Positions 33,236-44,625 of a stretch of 64,000 nucleotides of DNA are shown here, piece after piece; within the stretch, counting starts at the first letter, position 1, and the number at the start of each line of letters is the position of its first letter. This DNA is from Dromiciops gliroides. Lineage: Eukaryota > Chordata > Mammalia > Microbiotheria > Microbiotheriidae. The stretch covers positions 726,508,232-726,572,231 of the forward strand of contig NC_057861.1 of the NCBI RefSeq assembly GCF_019393635.1. The letters are read 5' to 3'. The translations under genes were made by a program, and so were the position numbers. Under the pieces are notes generated by a model. That model was not told the DNA's origin, made no database searches, and saw only the letters and a program-made list of their open reading frames with translations.

Positions 33236-34219
33236 TTCTGATTATTTTGAACCATGATGTCTCGAAGACATAAAGGGGGATATTGGATGAGGAAGAAAAA
33301 TAGGATCTTTGAAAGTCTGAGAAATTAGCACATAAATTACACAAGACACATGGAAAGAGAAAGCTAATGGAGAAATAGTAGTAAGAAAGACCAGGCAAAT
33401 CCAGCATAAGTGGAATCCACATTACAATAGCCAGCTAGTGAACCCAGAGTGAACTAAGAGTCAAGGTAATTGATATGCAAGAGCAGTAGGCTGGTTACCA
33501 AGACAACAGAGCTGGGTCTCAGAAGAGCATGTGCAAGGTGATGCAAATGACAATCAACTACAACTGGAGTGGGAAGTTTAGGAGGAATGATGGAATGGCA
33601 TTTGGGTAGCAATTGGAAAAAGGAGTGATACCTGGGAGTGTCATAGGCATGAGAAGATTTTGGAATGTGACTTAATGAATAGAATGTTCTGTGTTCAGAT
33701 GCCAAAGAGGACTACCACTATACTTACCCAGCAGCCTTGTTTGCCACATTTTAGTTGGATCCATTTAGGTGTCATTAAATGAGGATATAAATACAGCTTC
33801 TTTTTTTTTTTCTAATTTACTCCATGTTCTCAAACGACCATTTATGGGGGATAGGGCAAAGAGGAAGCAGAGAGAGAGAGAGAGATCAGAAACAACGGCA
33901 ATAATGCTGTTGCAACAAGAGCAATAATGGTTAATATTTATTGCTACTGCACTTTAAGATTTGTGAAACTTTTTACATTCTCATTTTCTGTGGTTAAACC
34001 AAAGTTCCAGTTTCTTATATCCTGGGCTATCTGAAAAAAGTTATCCTTGCCTCAAAATGCCAGACTTAAGATTTGTGAGATATCTATACATTTGAAGCCA
34101 TAAAATAATTAGATTTTTTAATTGTTTAGAGCAGGATGGAATCTTAGAAACAATCCATTCCAATGCCATCATTTTATGGAACAGGAAGCAATCCCTCCTG
34201 AAGAAATGAAGTAAACTGT

Positions 34220-36235
34220 TTAATTTTGCCTATCTCTTTTGCACAAGTGACTAATGCCTTTATTTACATCATATCACTAGTGATTGGATTGAATTACTTT
34301 AACATCGGAATAAACATTATGAATTAAACCAATTGGTCAATTCAGTCAGCTCAAGTGCTCATCTCATTTGGCTAGGCAATTTCAATCAAAGTAGTAGATT
34401 GATTACCAGGATTTTATCAATCAAGAAAAACAGAGAATAGAAAAGTTAATCATGATATACTTTGGCAAATGAGACTTTTGACACCTTTTTTTTGCATTTC
34501 ATATTATCTTGATAATGTAAGCAAAATTCCCAGCAATCTCACTCTGTAAATTAAACTAGTCTTCCAAGTAAAGCCCAAAGATTTGCTAATAATTTAGTTA
34601 TAGATCCAGTCGATCTTCTTTTTAGATTTACCATCTATTCATTTGAATAAGCATTTATTAAACACCTATTAGGCACTTAGGATACAAATGTGAAAGTATT
34701 CTTGCCTTCATGGAGTTTATAGATTTCTTAAGGAAGATATGTGTGGGTGATGACCTAAAATACCAAACTAAACTAACTTGATTTAATTTTTGAATAGTAA
34801 CAGTAATTATTGAAGGAGAGGGAGAAAATATTTTAATTCAGTAGGGATTAAGTTGCAGGAGATAACATACCATGCTACTTTAGAACACAGAAAGTAATCC
34901 AGGCCTTTATTTTCAGGGAAAAATTGATATTTTGTCTGACATTTCTGTCATTGCAGTTGTGTGGATTAACATATAGTCAACAGTCGTGGCATTAGTTACT
35001 ACTGAGTGGTACAACCAGCAAGTTATCAAATAGTCCAAGGACTGGATCTTTCTATATTTCTTCATACTGATGAATATAAACAATTCTGTTTATAGTTTGA
35101 AAAGTTCTATATTATATTATCTGATTTTCTTCAATCTCTGCAGTATATATCAATGGATTTCATACTATTCATTTTCATTTTACTGTCTTTTCATTTACAC
35201 ATCAGATCTATCTCAAGTAATTTTAATTCTGTTTTCCCCCTGAGGGCATTAAAGTCCTACATGAAAATAAAGGAAACAATTGTTTCTAATGCAAATTTAA
35301 AATAAGTGTAATGGATTTCATCTATGACAATTGCTCCCCCATTTAGAGGATGAACACCTAGTTAGATAAAGAATATCATTACTCCTATCATTGGAATGCA
35401 TCCTGTTACCATGACAACTCATGCTACCAGCTTGCCTAGTATAAAAAGTGTTTGAAATCTTTTTTTTAAATATAAGATTTGCTCAAAAATCATACTCCCA
35501 ATGTTCCAATTTGAGGATCTTAATTTCTTCTTTAATTATGGGCTTCTTTTTTAAAAGCTAGCAGCTAAAGAGGTTATTTAGAATAAATTCACCATTGAAA
35601 TAAAATGATTGGAAATCACAGGCAGAATGCAAATGAGCTTGGGAAATAAAAATATTTTGTTGGAAGCAATCATTTTCTGATGTCTTCCGGTTGAATTAAA
35701 TCACTGGAGATGATGCAACTACTTATCAAAATATTATTTGATTTGACATAGAATGATCCAGTTGTTTATTTCCATCTGGACTTTATAATCACTAAGCTCA
35801 TATTCCTTCATTGTTAATTTAGAAGTGGCTAGTGCTCCTTCTTAATACTATGTTCAGTTGCTGACAAGGAATATAGTTTTTTATTATGGATTTTCTTTTA
35901 GAATGAGATCTGTGCAATTATTTAGGTTATTAATTATGTTTTTGTGGAACATGATGGGGACAGCACTGTGTCTTTATTGATAAGCTCATATTTCATTTTT
36001 GTGAAATATTTTATTCCAGTAAGGTATGAAAACATGACTCACAATTTTCAGAAATAGTAATGGGAAGGAATCCTTAAGAAGATTGAATTGTCTCTCTTCT
36101 AGTGGAATCATAGGTACCTTTCATTTTGTTAAAAGAACCTTTTATTCCTATACCACCTGACAAACACAGTCCAATCTATCTCTCTTCCCTGAACCTACCA
36201 CAAAGACTAGCTCTCTGGCTTCAAAATAAAATAAG
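34220..36235. other. Repeat-poor AT-rich island
   Basis: Apart from a LINE-derived piece at 34630-34745 I recognise no transposon or simple repeat in about 2 kb. No open frame reaches 60 codons. In this otherwise repeat-packed window such DNA is a place to look for conserved non-coding elements; nothing in the sequence itself proves a function. Confidence 0.4.
34630..34745 (+). mobile_element. LINE-derived fragment
   Basis: 'Attcatttgaataagcattt', 'attaaacacctattaggcac', 'ttcatggagtttatagattt'; a diverged copy of the repeat at 24505. Confidence 0.5.
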
Positions 36236-36527
36236 CAAGGTATAAGAAATGAAATCACCCATAGTTCTTTTTAAAAATTATTTTTGTTCCATCAAATATT
36301 TCCCAATAGCTTATAAAAAATTTTAACAATTATTTTTTAAACTTTTGATTTCCAAATTCTCTCCCTCCCTCTAACCTCTTTCCCTTCCTAGAGAAGGTAA
36401 GCTCTTTGATTTCCACTATACAAGTGAGGTCATGCAAAACATTTCTATATCAGCTTTGTTGCAAAAGAAAACACAAACAGAACAAAATAATAAAAATAAA
36501 GAAAAGATTTTTAAAAATATGCTTCAA

Positions 36528-36668
36528 GGGGCAGCTAGGTGGCTCAGTAGATAGAGCACTGGCCCTGGAGTCAGGAGGACCTGAGTTCAAATCCAGTCTC
36601 AGACACTTGACACTAGCTGTGTGACCCTGGGCAAGTCACTTAACCCCAATTGCCTCACAAAAAAAAAA
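36528..36668 (+). mobile_element. Marsupial tRNA-derived SINE
   Basis: Plus-strand copy lacking 'cttacta' in the middle; flanked by ATGCTTCAA at 36519-36527 and 36671-36679. Confidence 0.93.
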
Positions 36669-37021
36669 GTATGCTTCAATCTGCATTTAGAGTTCATCAG
36701 TTCTCTCTCTGAGTCCTTTGATATTATCTTGGATCATTATCTTGATCAGAGTAGCTATCTTTCACAGTGAATCATCCTTACAATATTGTTATTACTCTGT
36801 GCAATGTTCTCCTGTTTTGCTTACTTTCCTTCTCATAAGCTCAAATAAGTATTTCTAGGTTTTTCTGAAACTATCCTGCTCATGATCTCTTATAGCACAA
36901 TAGCATTCCATCATTATAATATGCCACAACTTGTTAAGGCATTTCCTAAATGACAAGCATCCCCTCAATTTTAGTTCCTGGGTTTGTCTTGGCAGATAGA
37001 CTTCCAAGTATTTGATATTGT

Positions 37022-37023
37022 CT

Positions 37024-37058
<35 letters not shown>

Positions 37059-37069
37059 CACACACACAC
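37022..37069. repeat. (CA)n microsatellite, left half
   Basis: Interrupted CA/TA repeats ending at the LTR border; the right half resumes at 37516. Confidence 0.9.
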
Positions 37070-37515
37070 TGTGTAATTTAAGATTCTATATGTGGATTCT
37101 AATCTGTTCCCCCAGTTTTGGGGGAAACTGACTAAATTCACTGATAAAACGAGTTTAGGTTTTTAAGGGTTTATTGGAAATTAGAAAGAAAAAGATTGAG
37201 AACAGAATTCCAACAGCCTGGCATTCCTATCTTTCCTCAAATTTCCTGTGAAGTCCTCTGCCATCACCACCACCAAGTCAGGAACCCAAAAGTGCAAGAG
37301 CTCCCCGAACAGGCTCCCTTTCCTCCTTCCTCTCTCCTCCCAGAAAATAGGAGGCTCCTCAAGTTGATTGGCTGGTAGCCTTGATAGACAGCACCCATGA
37401 GCAAACGTCATTTCCTGACACCAAGGAAAAGCCACAATGCCTCTGAGGCATTTTTCTCATGTTGGAGCTTTCCCACAGCAAGTCTCCAGTAGGTGGCATC
37501 ATTCCAATCATTACA
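37070..37515 (-). mobile_element. Solo LTR with group-A U3 and group-B R-U5
   Basis: A minus-strand LTR of 446 bases. Its first half (TGTAATGATTGGAATGATGC, 'cacctactggagacttgctg') matches group A (17707). Its last half (AATAAACCCTTAAAAACC ... 'cttaaattacaca') matches group B (13345, 55589). The duplication ACAC (37066-37069 and 37516-37519) is uninformative because the site is a CA microsatellite. Confidence 0.82.
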
Positions 37516-37545
37516 ACACACATATACATATATAATATATACACA

Positions 37546-37595
<50 letters not shown>

Positions 37596-37600
37596 AATGT
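37516..37600. repeat. (CA)n/(TG)n/(TA)n microsatellite, right half
   Basis: CA, TA and 12 or more TG units, then (AT)n; the continuation of the tract split by the LTR. Confidence 0.92.
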
Positions 37601-37645
37601 TGATGATTTGTGTGGGTTTATTTTCTATCCTGCCACCATGCAGGA

Positions 37646-37905
37646 GCACTGCCATGGCCTCAGGCTGTGACTACTACTGTTACTGCTGCTGTTGCTACTG
37701 CTGCTACAGCCACAGCCACTACTGCTGCTGCTGCCATTGGATCTGACTCACCTTCTACCCAGGTAAGACAGACCTCTCCTGCTGTGCTGGTAAGCTGTTT
37801 TGCTAGGGGCTCCTGGGAAAAATTCAGAGGTAGTTATCTAGTTGTTTGAAGGGGAAATTTATAAGGGTTTCAGAGGGTTCCTTCCTCACTACCATCTTGG
37901 AACTG
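37646..37905 (-). mobile_element. L1-type 5' UTR fragment with trinucleotide repeats
   Basis: Ends CTACCATCTTGGAACTGG at about 37886-37903, the complement of an L1-like start. Bases 37675-37735 are (ACT/GCT)n, giving a Thr/Ala frame on the plus strand that is not a gene. The reverse-transcriptase fragment joins directly at 37645, so most of this L1 is missing. Confidence 0.5.
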
Positions 37906-38503
37906 GAAGTCTCAATTTAGAGGATTTTTTCATGTGACTATTGGTAGCTTTGATTTGTTCTGAAAACCGCCTATTCATATTCTGTGACAATTTATCAGCT
38001 AGTTAAAGACTCTTATTTTTATACATTTGGCTCAGTTTCATATATTTTTGAAAAATGGGGACTTTATCAGAGGAATTTTTGCAAATTTCCCCCCAATTTC
38101 CTATTTTCTTTCTAATTTAGGCATCAGTTTTTTTTGTTCAAGAGCTTTTTAATTTTATGTAATCAAAATTATATGTTTTATTTCCCATAATATCTTCTAT
38201 CTCTTATTTATTCATAAACTATTCTTTAATCTACAATCTGACAGGTACATTTTTCCATGCTCCCCTGTTTTATTCATGATAGCAACCTTTATTTCTAAAT
38301 CTTTTCTCCAGTTTGACCTTATCTTGGTATACAGTGTAAGATGTTGGTCTATGCCTCATTTCTGCCAAACTGCTGTCCAGTTTTCCAAGCGATTTTTGTC
38401 AGATGTTGTTATGATGACTATTGCTTTGTAATATAGTTTGAAATCTGGTTCTGATAGGTCACATTCTTTCACTTTTTTCCTCATTGATTCTTTTGATATT
38501 CTT

Positions 38504-38647
38504 TTTTTTTCCTTGCTGGGAAATGGGGGTTAAGTGACTTGCCCAGGGTCACACAGCTAGTAAGTCAAGTGTCTGAGGCCGGATTTGAACTCAGGTATTC
38601 CTGAATCCAAGGCCAGTGCTTTATCCACTGTGCCAACTAGCCGCCCC
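38504..38647 (-). mobile_element. Marsupial tRNA-derived SINE
   Basis: Minus-strand copy; TTCTTTTGATATTCTT occurs at 38488-38503 and 38658-38673, with extra T between the head and the right repeat. Confidence 0.9.
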
Positions 38648-39012
38648 TTTTTTTTTTCTTTTGATATTCTTGACCTTTTGTTCTGGCAGATTAATGTAAA
38701 AAATTTTTTTCTAGCTCTATAAAATAATTCTTTGGTAGTTTGATTGGTATGGCACTGAATAAGTAAATGAACTTAAACAGAATTGTCTTTTTTTATATTG
38801 GTTCAGCCTCCCCAGAAGAATTAATATTTCTCCAATTATTCAGATCTGACTTTGTGTGAAGTGTTTTTTAAATGTGTCCATCTAGTTCCTAGGTTTGTCT
38901 TGGCAGATAGGATTCCAAGTATTTTATATTGGCTGCAGTTATTTTAAATGGAATTTCTCTTTCTATCACTTGCTGCTGGGTTTTCTTGGTAATATACAGA
39001 AATGCTGATGAT

Positions 39013-39333
39013 TTATGGGGTTATTTCATACCTTGCAACTTTACGGAAATGGTTCATTATTTCAACTAGTTTATTTGTTGATTCTTGAGGGTTCTTTAAG
39101 TATACCATAATAATATATGCAAAGAGTGATAGTTTTATTTCCTCATTGCCTATTTTTATTCCTTCAGATTTTTTTCTTCTATTGCTATAGCTAGCATTTC
39201 TAGTACAACATTGAAAAAATAGAGGTGATAAGGAACATCCTTGCTTCACTCCTGATCTTATTGGGAAGGCTTCAAGTTTATCCCTATTATTGATAATGCT
39301 CACTCTTGGTTTTAGATGGATACTGCTTATCAT
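39013..39333 (-). pseudogene. L1 ORF2 reverse-transcriptase fragment
   Basis: A 106-codon minus-strand frame holding the palm region of L1 reverse transcriptase: SGVKQGCSLSPLFF (family: GVRQGCPLSPLLF) and KLSLFAYIIMVYLKNP. In the latter the catalytic FADD has decayed to FAYI, so the polymerase could not work. It is truncated by the plus-strand L1 at 39347. Confidence 0.85.
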
Positions 39334-40189
39334 TTTAAGAAAGGTTCTGGGGCAGAGCCAAGATGGCAGAATAAAACAGGATCTTGGCTGAGCTCATGCA
39401 AATTCCCGTCCAAACAACTTAAAAATTATACCTCAAAATTACTTTTGGAGTGACAGAACCAAAAAAAGTATAGGATGAAACAATTTTTGAGCCCAAGACA
39501 GTTTAGAAGGTCAACAGGAAAGATGGGTCTCACAGTGGTGAAAGTGACCACAGTTTAGTGCAGGCCTTAGGGCAGGGTGACTGAATTGGTAGCAGTAGCT
39601 TCTGAAGCTCTCAGCATATAGACAGTAAGGGGGTATGACAACTGGTCAAAAGGAGATTACAAATCAACCTTTGCTAGCACTGGGTGCAGGACTCTGTTGC
39701 ATTACCCATACTTGGTTCCAGGCCCCAGGCTCAGGGCAAGAAGGAGCACTAACACACTAGAGCCTGTGGTTGCAATGGTGTGGGGTACCAGGTTCCAGTT
39801 CCAGTTACAGGGCAGAAAAGAGTGATTGTGGTTGCTGACAAACCAGAGCACAAGCCATGATAACAGTGACAACACCTCTCTTTAGACCACAGTACCTTGG
39901 AAGAACTGAAAACTTACAGACTCAGCAAAACTAGCTCTGAAAACAGCAGCACAAAACCCCTTAACCTTAGTATAGTGCCCCCTCCATCCTGGGAACAGAG
40001 TCCAAAATTAACATAAAGTTAAAACTCATAAAATAGCCTGGAAAAATGAGCAAACAAAAACAAAAAAGCACCTGACCATAAAAAGTTACTATGATAACAG
40101 GGAAACACAAAACACAAACTTAAAAGAAGACAACAAAGGCTATATCCAAATTGTTGAAGGAAAAAGCAAATAGGTCTCAGGCCCAAAAG

Positions 40190-41150
40190 GAATTCTTGGA
40201 AGAGCTCAAAAAGTATTTGAAAAATCAAACAAAAGATTTAGAGGAAAAATTGGGGAGAGAGTGTGATTCAAGAAAACTATGAAAAAAAGAGTCAACAACA
40301 TGGTGCAGGAGGTACCAAAAACAAAATAGGCCAAATGGTAAAAGAGGCACAAAAAGTCAGTGAAAAAAACTCCTTAAAAAGCAGAATTGGCCACATAGGA
40401 AAAGATGTACAAAAAGTTTACTTAAGAGAACACCTTAAGAAATAGAATTGACCAAGTGGAAAAGGAAGCACAAAAGCTCAGTGAAAAAAATGATTCCTTA
40501 AAAATTAGAATTGGGCAAGTGGAAGCTAATGTCTCCATGATACATCACGAAACAATAAAACGAAATCAAAAGAATGAAAACAAAAAGAAGCAAATGTGAA
40601 ATATCTTAATGTACAAACAACTCACCAGGAAAATAGATCCAACAGAGATAATTTAAGAATTAGTGGAATACCAAAATCCATGATCAAAAAAAAAATCTAG
40701 ATATCATATTTCAAGAAAATTTCAAGGAAAACTACTAGATATCCTAGTAATTGGAATGTAAAATAGAAATTGAAGGAATCCACCATTTACCTACTGAAAC
40801 AGATCTCCAAGTGAAAACTCCCAGAAATATTATAGCCAAATTCTAGAGCTCCTGGAACAAGGAGAAAATATTTTAAGCAGTCAGAAAGAAACAATTCAAA
40901 TATCATGGAGCCACAGTCAGACTAACAGCTTCCACCCTAGAGGATCAGAGAGCATGGACTATGGTATTCCAGAAGGCAAAGGAGCTAGGATTACAATAAG
41001 CATCATCAGCCCAGCAAAACTGAGTATAATCCTTCAGGGGGAAAAGTGGATATTTAATAAAATTGAGGATTTTCTAACATTCTTTATGAAAAGACCAGAG
41101 CTGAATAAAAAAATCTGACTTTAAAACACAAAACTTGAAAGAAGCATAAA
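40190..41150 (+). pseudogene. L1 ORF1 relic
   Basis: Coiled-coil heptads occur as near repeats (KEAQKVSEKNSLKSRIG-like at 40345-40520). The RRM/carboxy domain is recognisable at the DNA level by comparison with 28375-28903 (AGAAATATTATAGCCAAATT at 40826), but it holds many stops and frameshifts. Confidence 0.72.
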
Positions 41151-41759
41151 AAGGCAAACAGAAACGTGAAACCATAAGGTACTCAATAAGTTTAAACTAT
41201 ATAACTTTGTATATGTAAAGGTGATAAATGTATTTTCTAAGAACTGTATCATTATTAGGGCACTTAGAAGGAGTATTCATAGAGGGCATAGGTGTGAGTT
41301 GAATATGATGGAATGATATCTAAAAAATAAAATTATGGGGTAAGAAAGAGGGATGAATCAGGAAAAGAGGGAAGGGAAACAAATGGTAGAAAATATCTCA
41401 CATAAAAAAAGCTGTGAATGGGATTTTACAGTGGAAGGGGAAAGTGGGGGTGGGGTGGGATCAGTAAACAATGCTTGGACCTTACTCTCATCTGAATTGG
41501 CTCAAAGAGGGAATAACATATACACTCAGTTGGGTATAGAAATCTTTATTACCCTACAGAGAAGTAGAAGGGGAAGGAGATAAGAAAAGGATGGTGGAGC
41601 TAAGAGAGGAGAGGGAGGATTTGGAAAGGTGGTCATCAAAAGCAAAACACTCTTGAGAGGGGACAGGGTGAAAACAGAGAGAAAACTATAAATAGGAGAA
41701 AATGAGATAGAAGGAAATACACAGTAATCATAACAAAAAATTACAACAAGCTTATCTGA

Positions 41760-42190
41760 TAAAGGCTTCATTTCTCAAATATATGGAGAACTAGGTCAAA
41801 TTTATAAAAATACAAATCATTCCCCAATTGATATATAGCCAAAGGTATGAACAGGCAGTTTTCAGAAGAAGAAATGAAAGCTATTTATAGTCATTTGAAA
41901 AATACTCTAAATCCCTATTGATTAGAGAAATGCAAATTGAAACAAATTTGAGGTCCCACTTCACAACTATCAAATTAGTTAATATGACAGAAAGGAAAAT
42001 GATAAATGTTGGAGGAATTACAACACTAAAACACTGTTGGTGTAATTGTGAACTGACCCAACCATTCTGGGGAGCAATTTGGAACTATGCCCAAAAGGAT
42101 TATAAAACCAGGCATACCCTTCTATCTAGTCATACTCCTACTAGGCCTTGGATCCCAAAGAGATTTTTTTTTAAAGAAAAGGATTTATAG
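41760..42190 (+). pseudogene. L1 ORF2 carboxy-terminal remnant
   Basis: Text equivalent to the end of L1 ORF2: 'aagaagaaatgaaagctatt' (41869), 'gagaaatgcaaattgaaaca' (41926), 'aaacactgttggtgtaattg' (42029), CAACCATTCTGGGGAGCAAT (42060). A 90-codon frame (41918-42190) still spans it. This is the Cys-rich end region without reverse transcriptase in front. Confidence 0.72.
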
Positions 42191-42737
42191 GTAAAAAAGA
42201 TTTATAGTAGTTTTTTTCTATGTTGGCAAAGATATGGAAATTGAGTAGATGGCCATCAATTGTGGAATGGATGTGTTTATGATTGTGATGTACTATTGTG
42301 CTATAAGAAACAATGAGCAGAATGCTTTCAAAAAACCTGGAAAGATTTACAGGGAGAACATTGTACATGGTAACAGCAACATTGTATGATGATGAACTGT
42401 GAACGACTTAGATATTCTCAGCAATCTATGACAACTCCACTAGCTCACCATGGAAAATGCCATCTACCTCCAGAGAAAGAACCGATGGAGTCTGAATGAA
42501 GATTGAAGTATACCTTTTTTTAAGCTTTTCTTTTGGTCTGTGCTTTTTTTCAGTAATATAACAAATATGGAAATAGGTTTTACATGACTGCACATGTAGA
42601 ATCTATACCAAATTTCTTGTCTTCTCAATGGGAAGCAGACAAAGATGGGAGGGGAGAATTTGGAACACAGAAATTTTTTAATGAATGTTAAAATTGTTTT
42701 ATATGTAATTAGGAAAAAATAAAATATTTGGAGAAAA

Positions 42738-43390
42738 AAGAAAGGTTTAATTGATTACTATGCTTTCTAGGCTTTTAAAAAATAAGAATAGGTATATTTT
42801 TGCAGGCTTTTTCTGCATATATTGATATAACCATATGATTCTTGATGTTATTGTTAATGATATGGTCCATTAAACTGAAAATTTTCCTAGTATTGAACCA
42901 GCCCTGCATTTTTGCTATGAATCCCATTGGGTCACAGTCTGTTGAAGGATTATACTCAGTTTTGCTGGCTAGGTTATTCTTGATTTAATCCCAGTTCTTT
43001 TACTTTCCAGAATATCATATTCCAATCCCTCTACTCCTTTAATGTAATAATAGCAGCTATCTCTTGCTAAAATTCTGACTATAGCTCCACAGTATTTGAA
43101 TGGTTTCCTTCTTGCTGCTTGAAGTATTTTCTCTTTGACCTGGGTGCTCTGGCATTAGGCTATAGTATTCCTGGGGTAAGGGGAGGGGTTGGATTTCTTT
43201 CAGGTGCTGACCAGTGTATTCTTTCATTTTCTATTTTACCTCTTCATTCTAGGATATAGGGGCAGTTTTCTTTGATAATTTCTTGAAATATGACATTGAG
43301 ATTAATTTTTAATCATGAATTTCAGGTAGTCTAATCATTCTTAAATTATCTCTCCTTGATCTATTTTCCAGGTCATTTGTTTAAAGTTGG
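42738..43390 (-). mobile_element. Outer L1 resumed: ORF2 fragment joined to ORF1 (antisense)
   Basis: Bases 42748-42945 are antisense reverse-transcriptase text ('gctttttctgcatatattga'). From about 42950 it is antisense ORF1 (TTTTGCTGGCTAGGTTATTC, 'agctccacagtatttgaatg', 'tattttctctttgacctggg'). The endonuclease and first part of ORF2 are missing at the junction. Confidence 0.78.
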
Positions 43391-43394
43391 GCTC

Positions 43395-43835
43395 TTCAGG
43401 ATGTCCTCAGAAAAACCTGGAAAGACTTACATTAATGGGTGCAAAGTAAAATGAGTAGAACCAGGGGAACATTATTCATAGTAACAGCAATATTTTAAGA
43501 TAATCAACTGAATAACTTAGCTATTCTCAGCAATACAATGATCTAAGACAGATCCGAAGGGCTTATGATGAAAATTGCTATCCATCCCCAGAGAAAGAAC
43601 TGATAGAGTCTGAATACAGCTCAGAGCACACTTTAAATTTTTCTTAGGTCTTTTCAGGGGGTTTATCTTTTCTTTTACAACATGACTAATATGGAAATAT
43701 ATTTTGTGTGACAACACATGTATAACCTATAACAAATTGCTTGCCTTCTCAACAAGGGGAGTGGAGAGGTAGAGAAAGAATTTGGAACTCAAATTTTTTA
43801 AATTGTTTTTACAAGTAATTGGGGAAAATAAAATA
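43395..43835 (+). mobile_element. 5'-truncated L1 3' end
   Basis: Sense L1 3' end: 'aaaacctggaaagacttaca', 'gagtagaaccaggggaacat', 'gagaaagaactgatagagtc', 'ctaatatggaaatatatttt', 'ttggggaaaataaaataata'. It is inserted between the ORF1 and 5' UTR parts of the outer minus-strand L1. Confidence 0.85.
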
Positions 43836-43864
43836 ATAAATAATGATAATAAATAAACTTCAAT

Positions 43865-44625
43865 TTCTTGGGGAAAAAATAAAGTTAGGCATTGTTCTTG
43901 GCATGGGAGGGAAGACAATCCCTATCTCAAGCTTCAGACTTTTTCACACTGCTGTTTTCAGATGTAGTTCTGGAGTTTGGAAGTTTTTGGTGCTTCCTAG
44001 GTGGTATGATCAAGGGGGAGGTGTGATCACTAATTTCTTGGTCTGCATTCTGGTCCTAACCCAGGAAATGCCTCTGATCCCTTGGGATTGCAATCAATAC
44101 TGCTTCTCACAGCTTCTCCTCCCTTGGGAGCAGAGAAGATGCTATTCCTCAGAGTTCATGATTTGTTGGAGTTGGAAGTGATGCTGGCCATGAGGGGTTT
44201 CGCTCCCTTTTGACTAAAAGGGATCCTTTTTGTCCTTGAACTGTGACCCAGAAGTGAATATGGGCAATGGAGTTGCCAGATAGTGTCTGGTCCTGCATCC
44301 AGTGCTAGCACGGTGGTACCCTATAATTTCTTTCTGACCGGTTTTCAGGTCACCTTACCATTTCTCACTTGGGAGCTCCCTCAAGTTGCTGCTTCTTCTG
44401 CTCCAAAACTTTTCACCACTGGTCCTTCATTCACATGGACTCTGAGCCAGCCTCTTTCCTGTGTCACAGATAAGTTATCTTTTGCTGGAAGAATGTCTCA
44501 CTCTGACCTTTTGTTGGCTCTGCCACTCAAGAATTCAATTTGAGGTATTATTTTAAATTTCTTTGGAGGGGAATATCGGGAGAGCTAAGTTGAGTACTTC
44601 TCTACTCCACCATCTTGGCTTTACC
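43865..44625 (-). mobile_element. Outer L1 5' UTR (antisense)
   Basis: Matches 2700-3385: CCCTTGGGATTGCAATCAAT at 44076, 'agtgtctggtcctgcatcca' at 44282, 'ggctctgccactcaagaatt' at 44517, ending CTCCACCATCTTGGCTTTAC at 44604. The 42-base units are fewer and more decayed here. Confidence 0.78.

Larger units (their letters stand above)
36240..37645 (-). mobile_element. L1 LINE 3' part (antisense), with SINE, microsatellite and LTR insertions
   Basis: Minus-strand L1 3' UTR and ORF2 carboxy end (36270-36985). The block TTTGTCTTGGCAGATAGACT at 36983 and GATTTGTGTGGGTTTATTTT at about 37605 are the reverse-transcriptase landmarks seen at 38.9 and 39.0 kb. A SINE (36528) and an LTR (37070) have been inserted. 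Confidence 0.68.
37906..39346 (-). mobile_element. L1 LINE ORF2, outer element of a nest (antisense)
   Basis: Minus-strand ORF2 carboxy end and reverse-transcriptase domain, for example TTTGTAATATAGTTTGAAAT at 38427, GTTTGTCTTGGCAGATAGGA at 38892 and the frame at 39013-39333. It is split by a SINE (38504-38647) and by a plus-strand L1 (39347-42737), and resumes at 42748. Confidence 0.8.
39347..42737 (+). mobile_element. L1 element with internal ORF2 deletion, nested in an L1
   Basis: Begins CTGGGGCAGAGCCAAGATGG and ends in an A-rich 3' UTR; the duplication AAGAAAGGTT is at 39337-39346 and 42738-42747. It has a 5' UTR, a ruined ORF1 (40190-41150), an ORF1-ORF2 spacer, then near 41735 (CACAGTAATCATAACAAAAA) sequence that jumps to the ORF2 carboxy end ('acaccattctggggagca'-like at 42050-42090) and the 3' UTR. 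About 3.4 kb remain, against 6 kb or more for a complete L1. Confidence 0.8.

Noticed and set aside
37610..37849. Thr/Ala-rich 79-codon frame
   Set aside because: Produced by an ACT/GCT trinucleotide expansion inside an L1-type 5' UTR.
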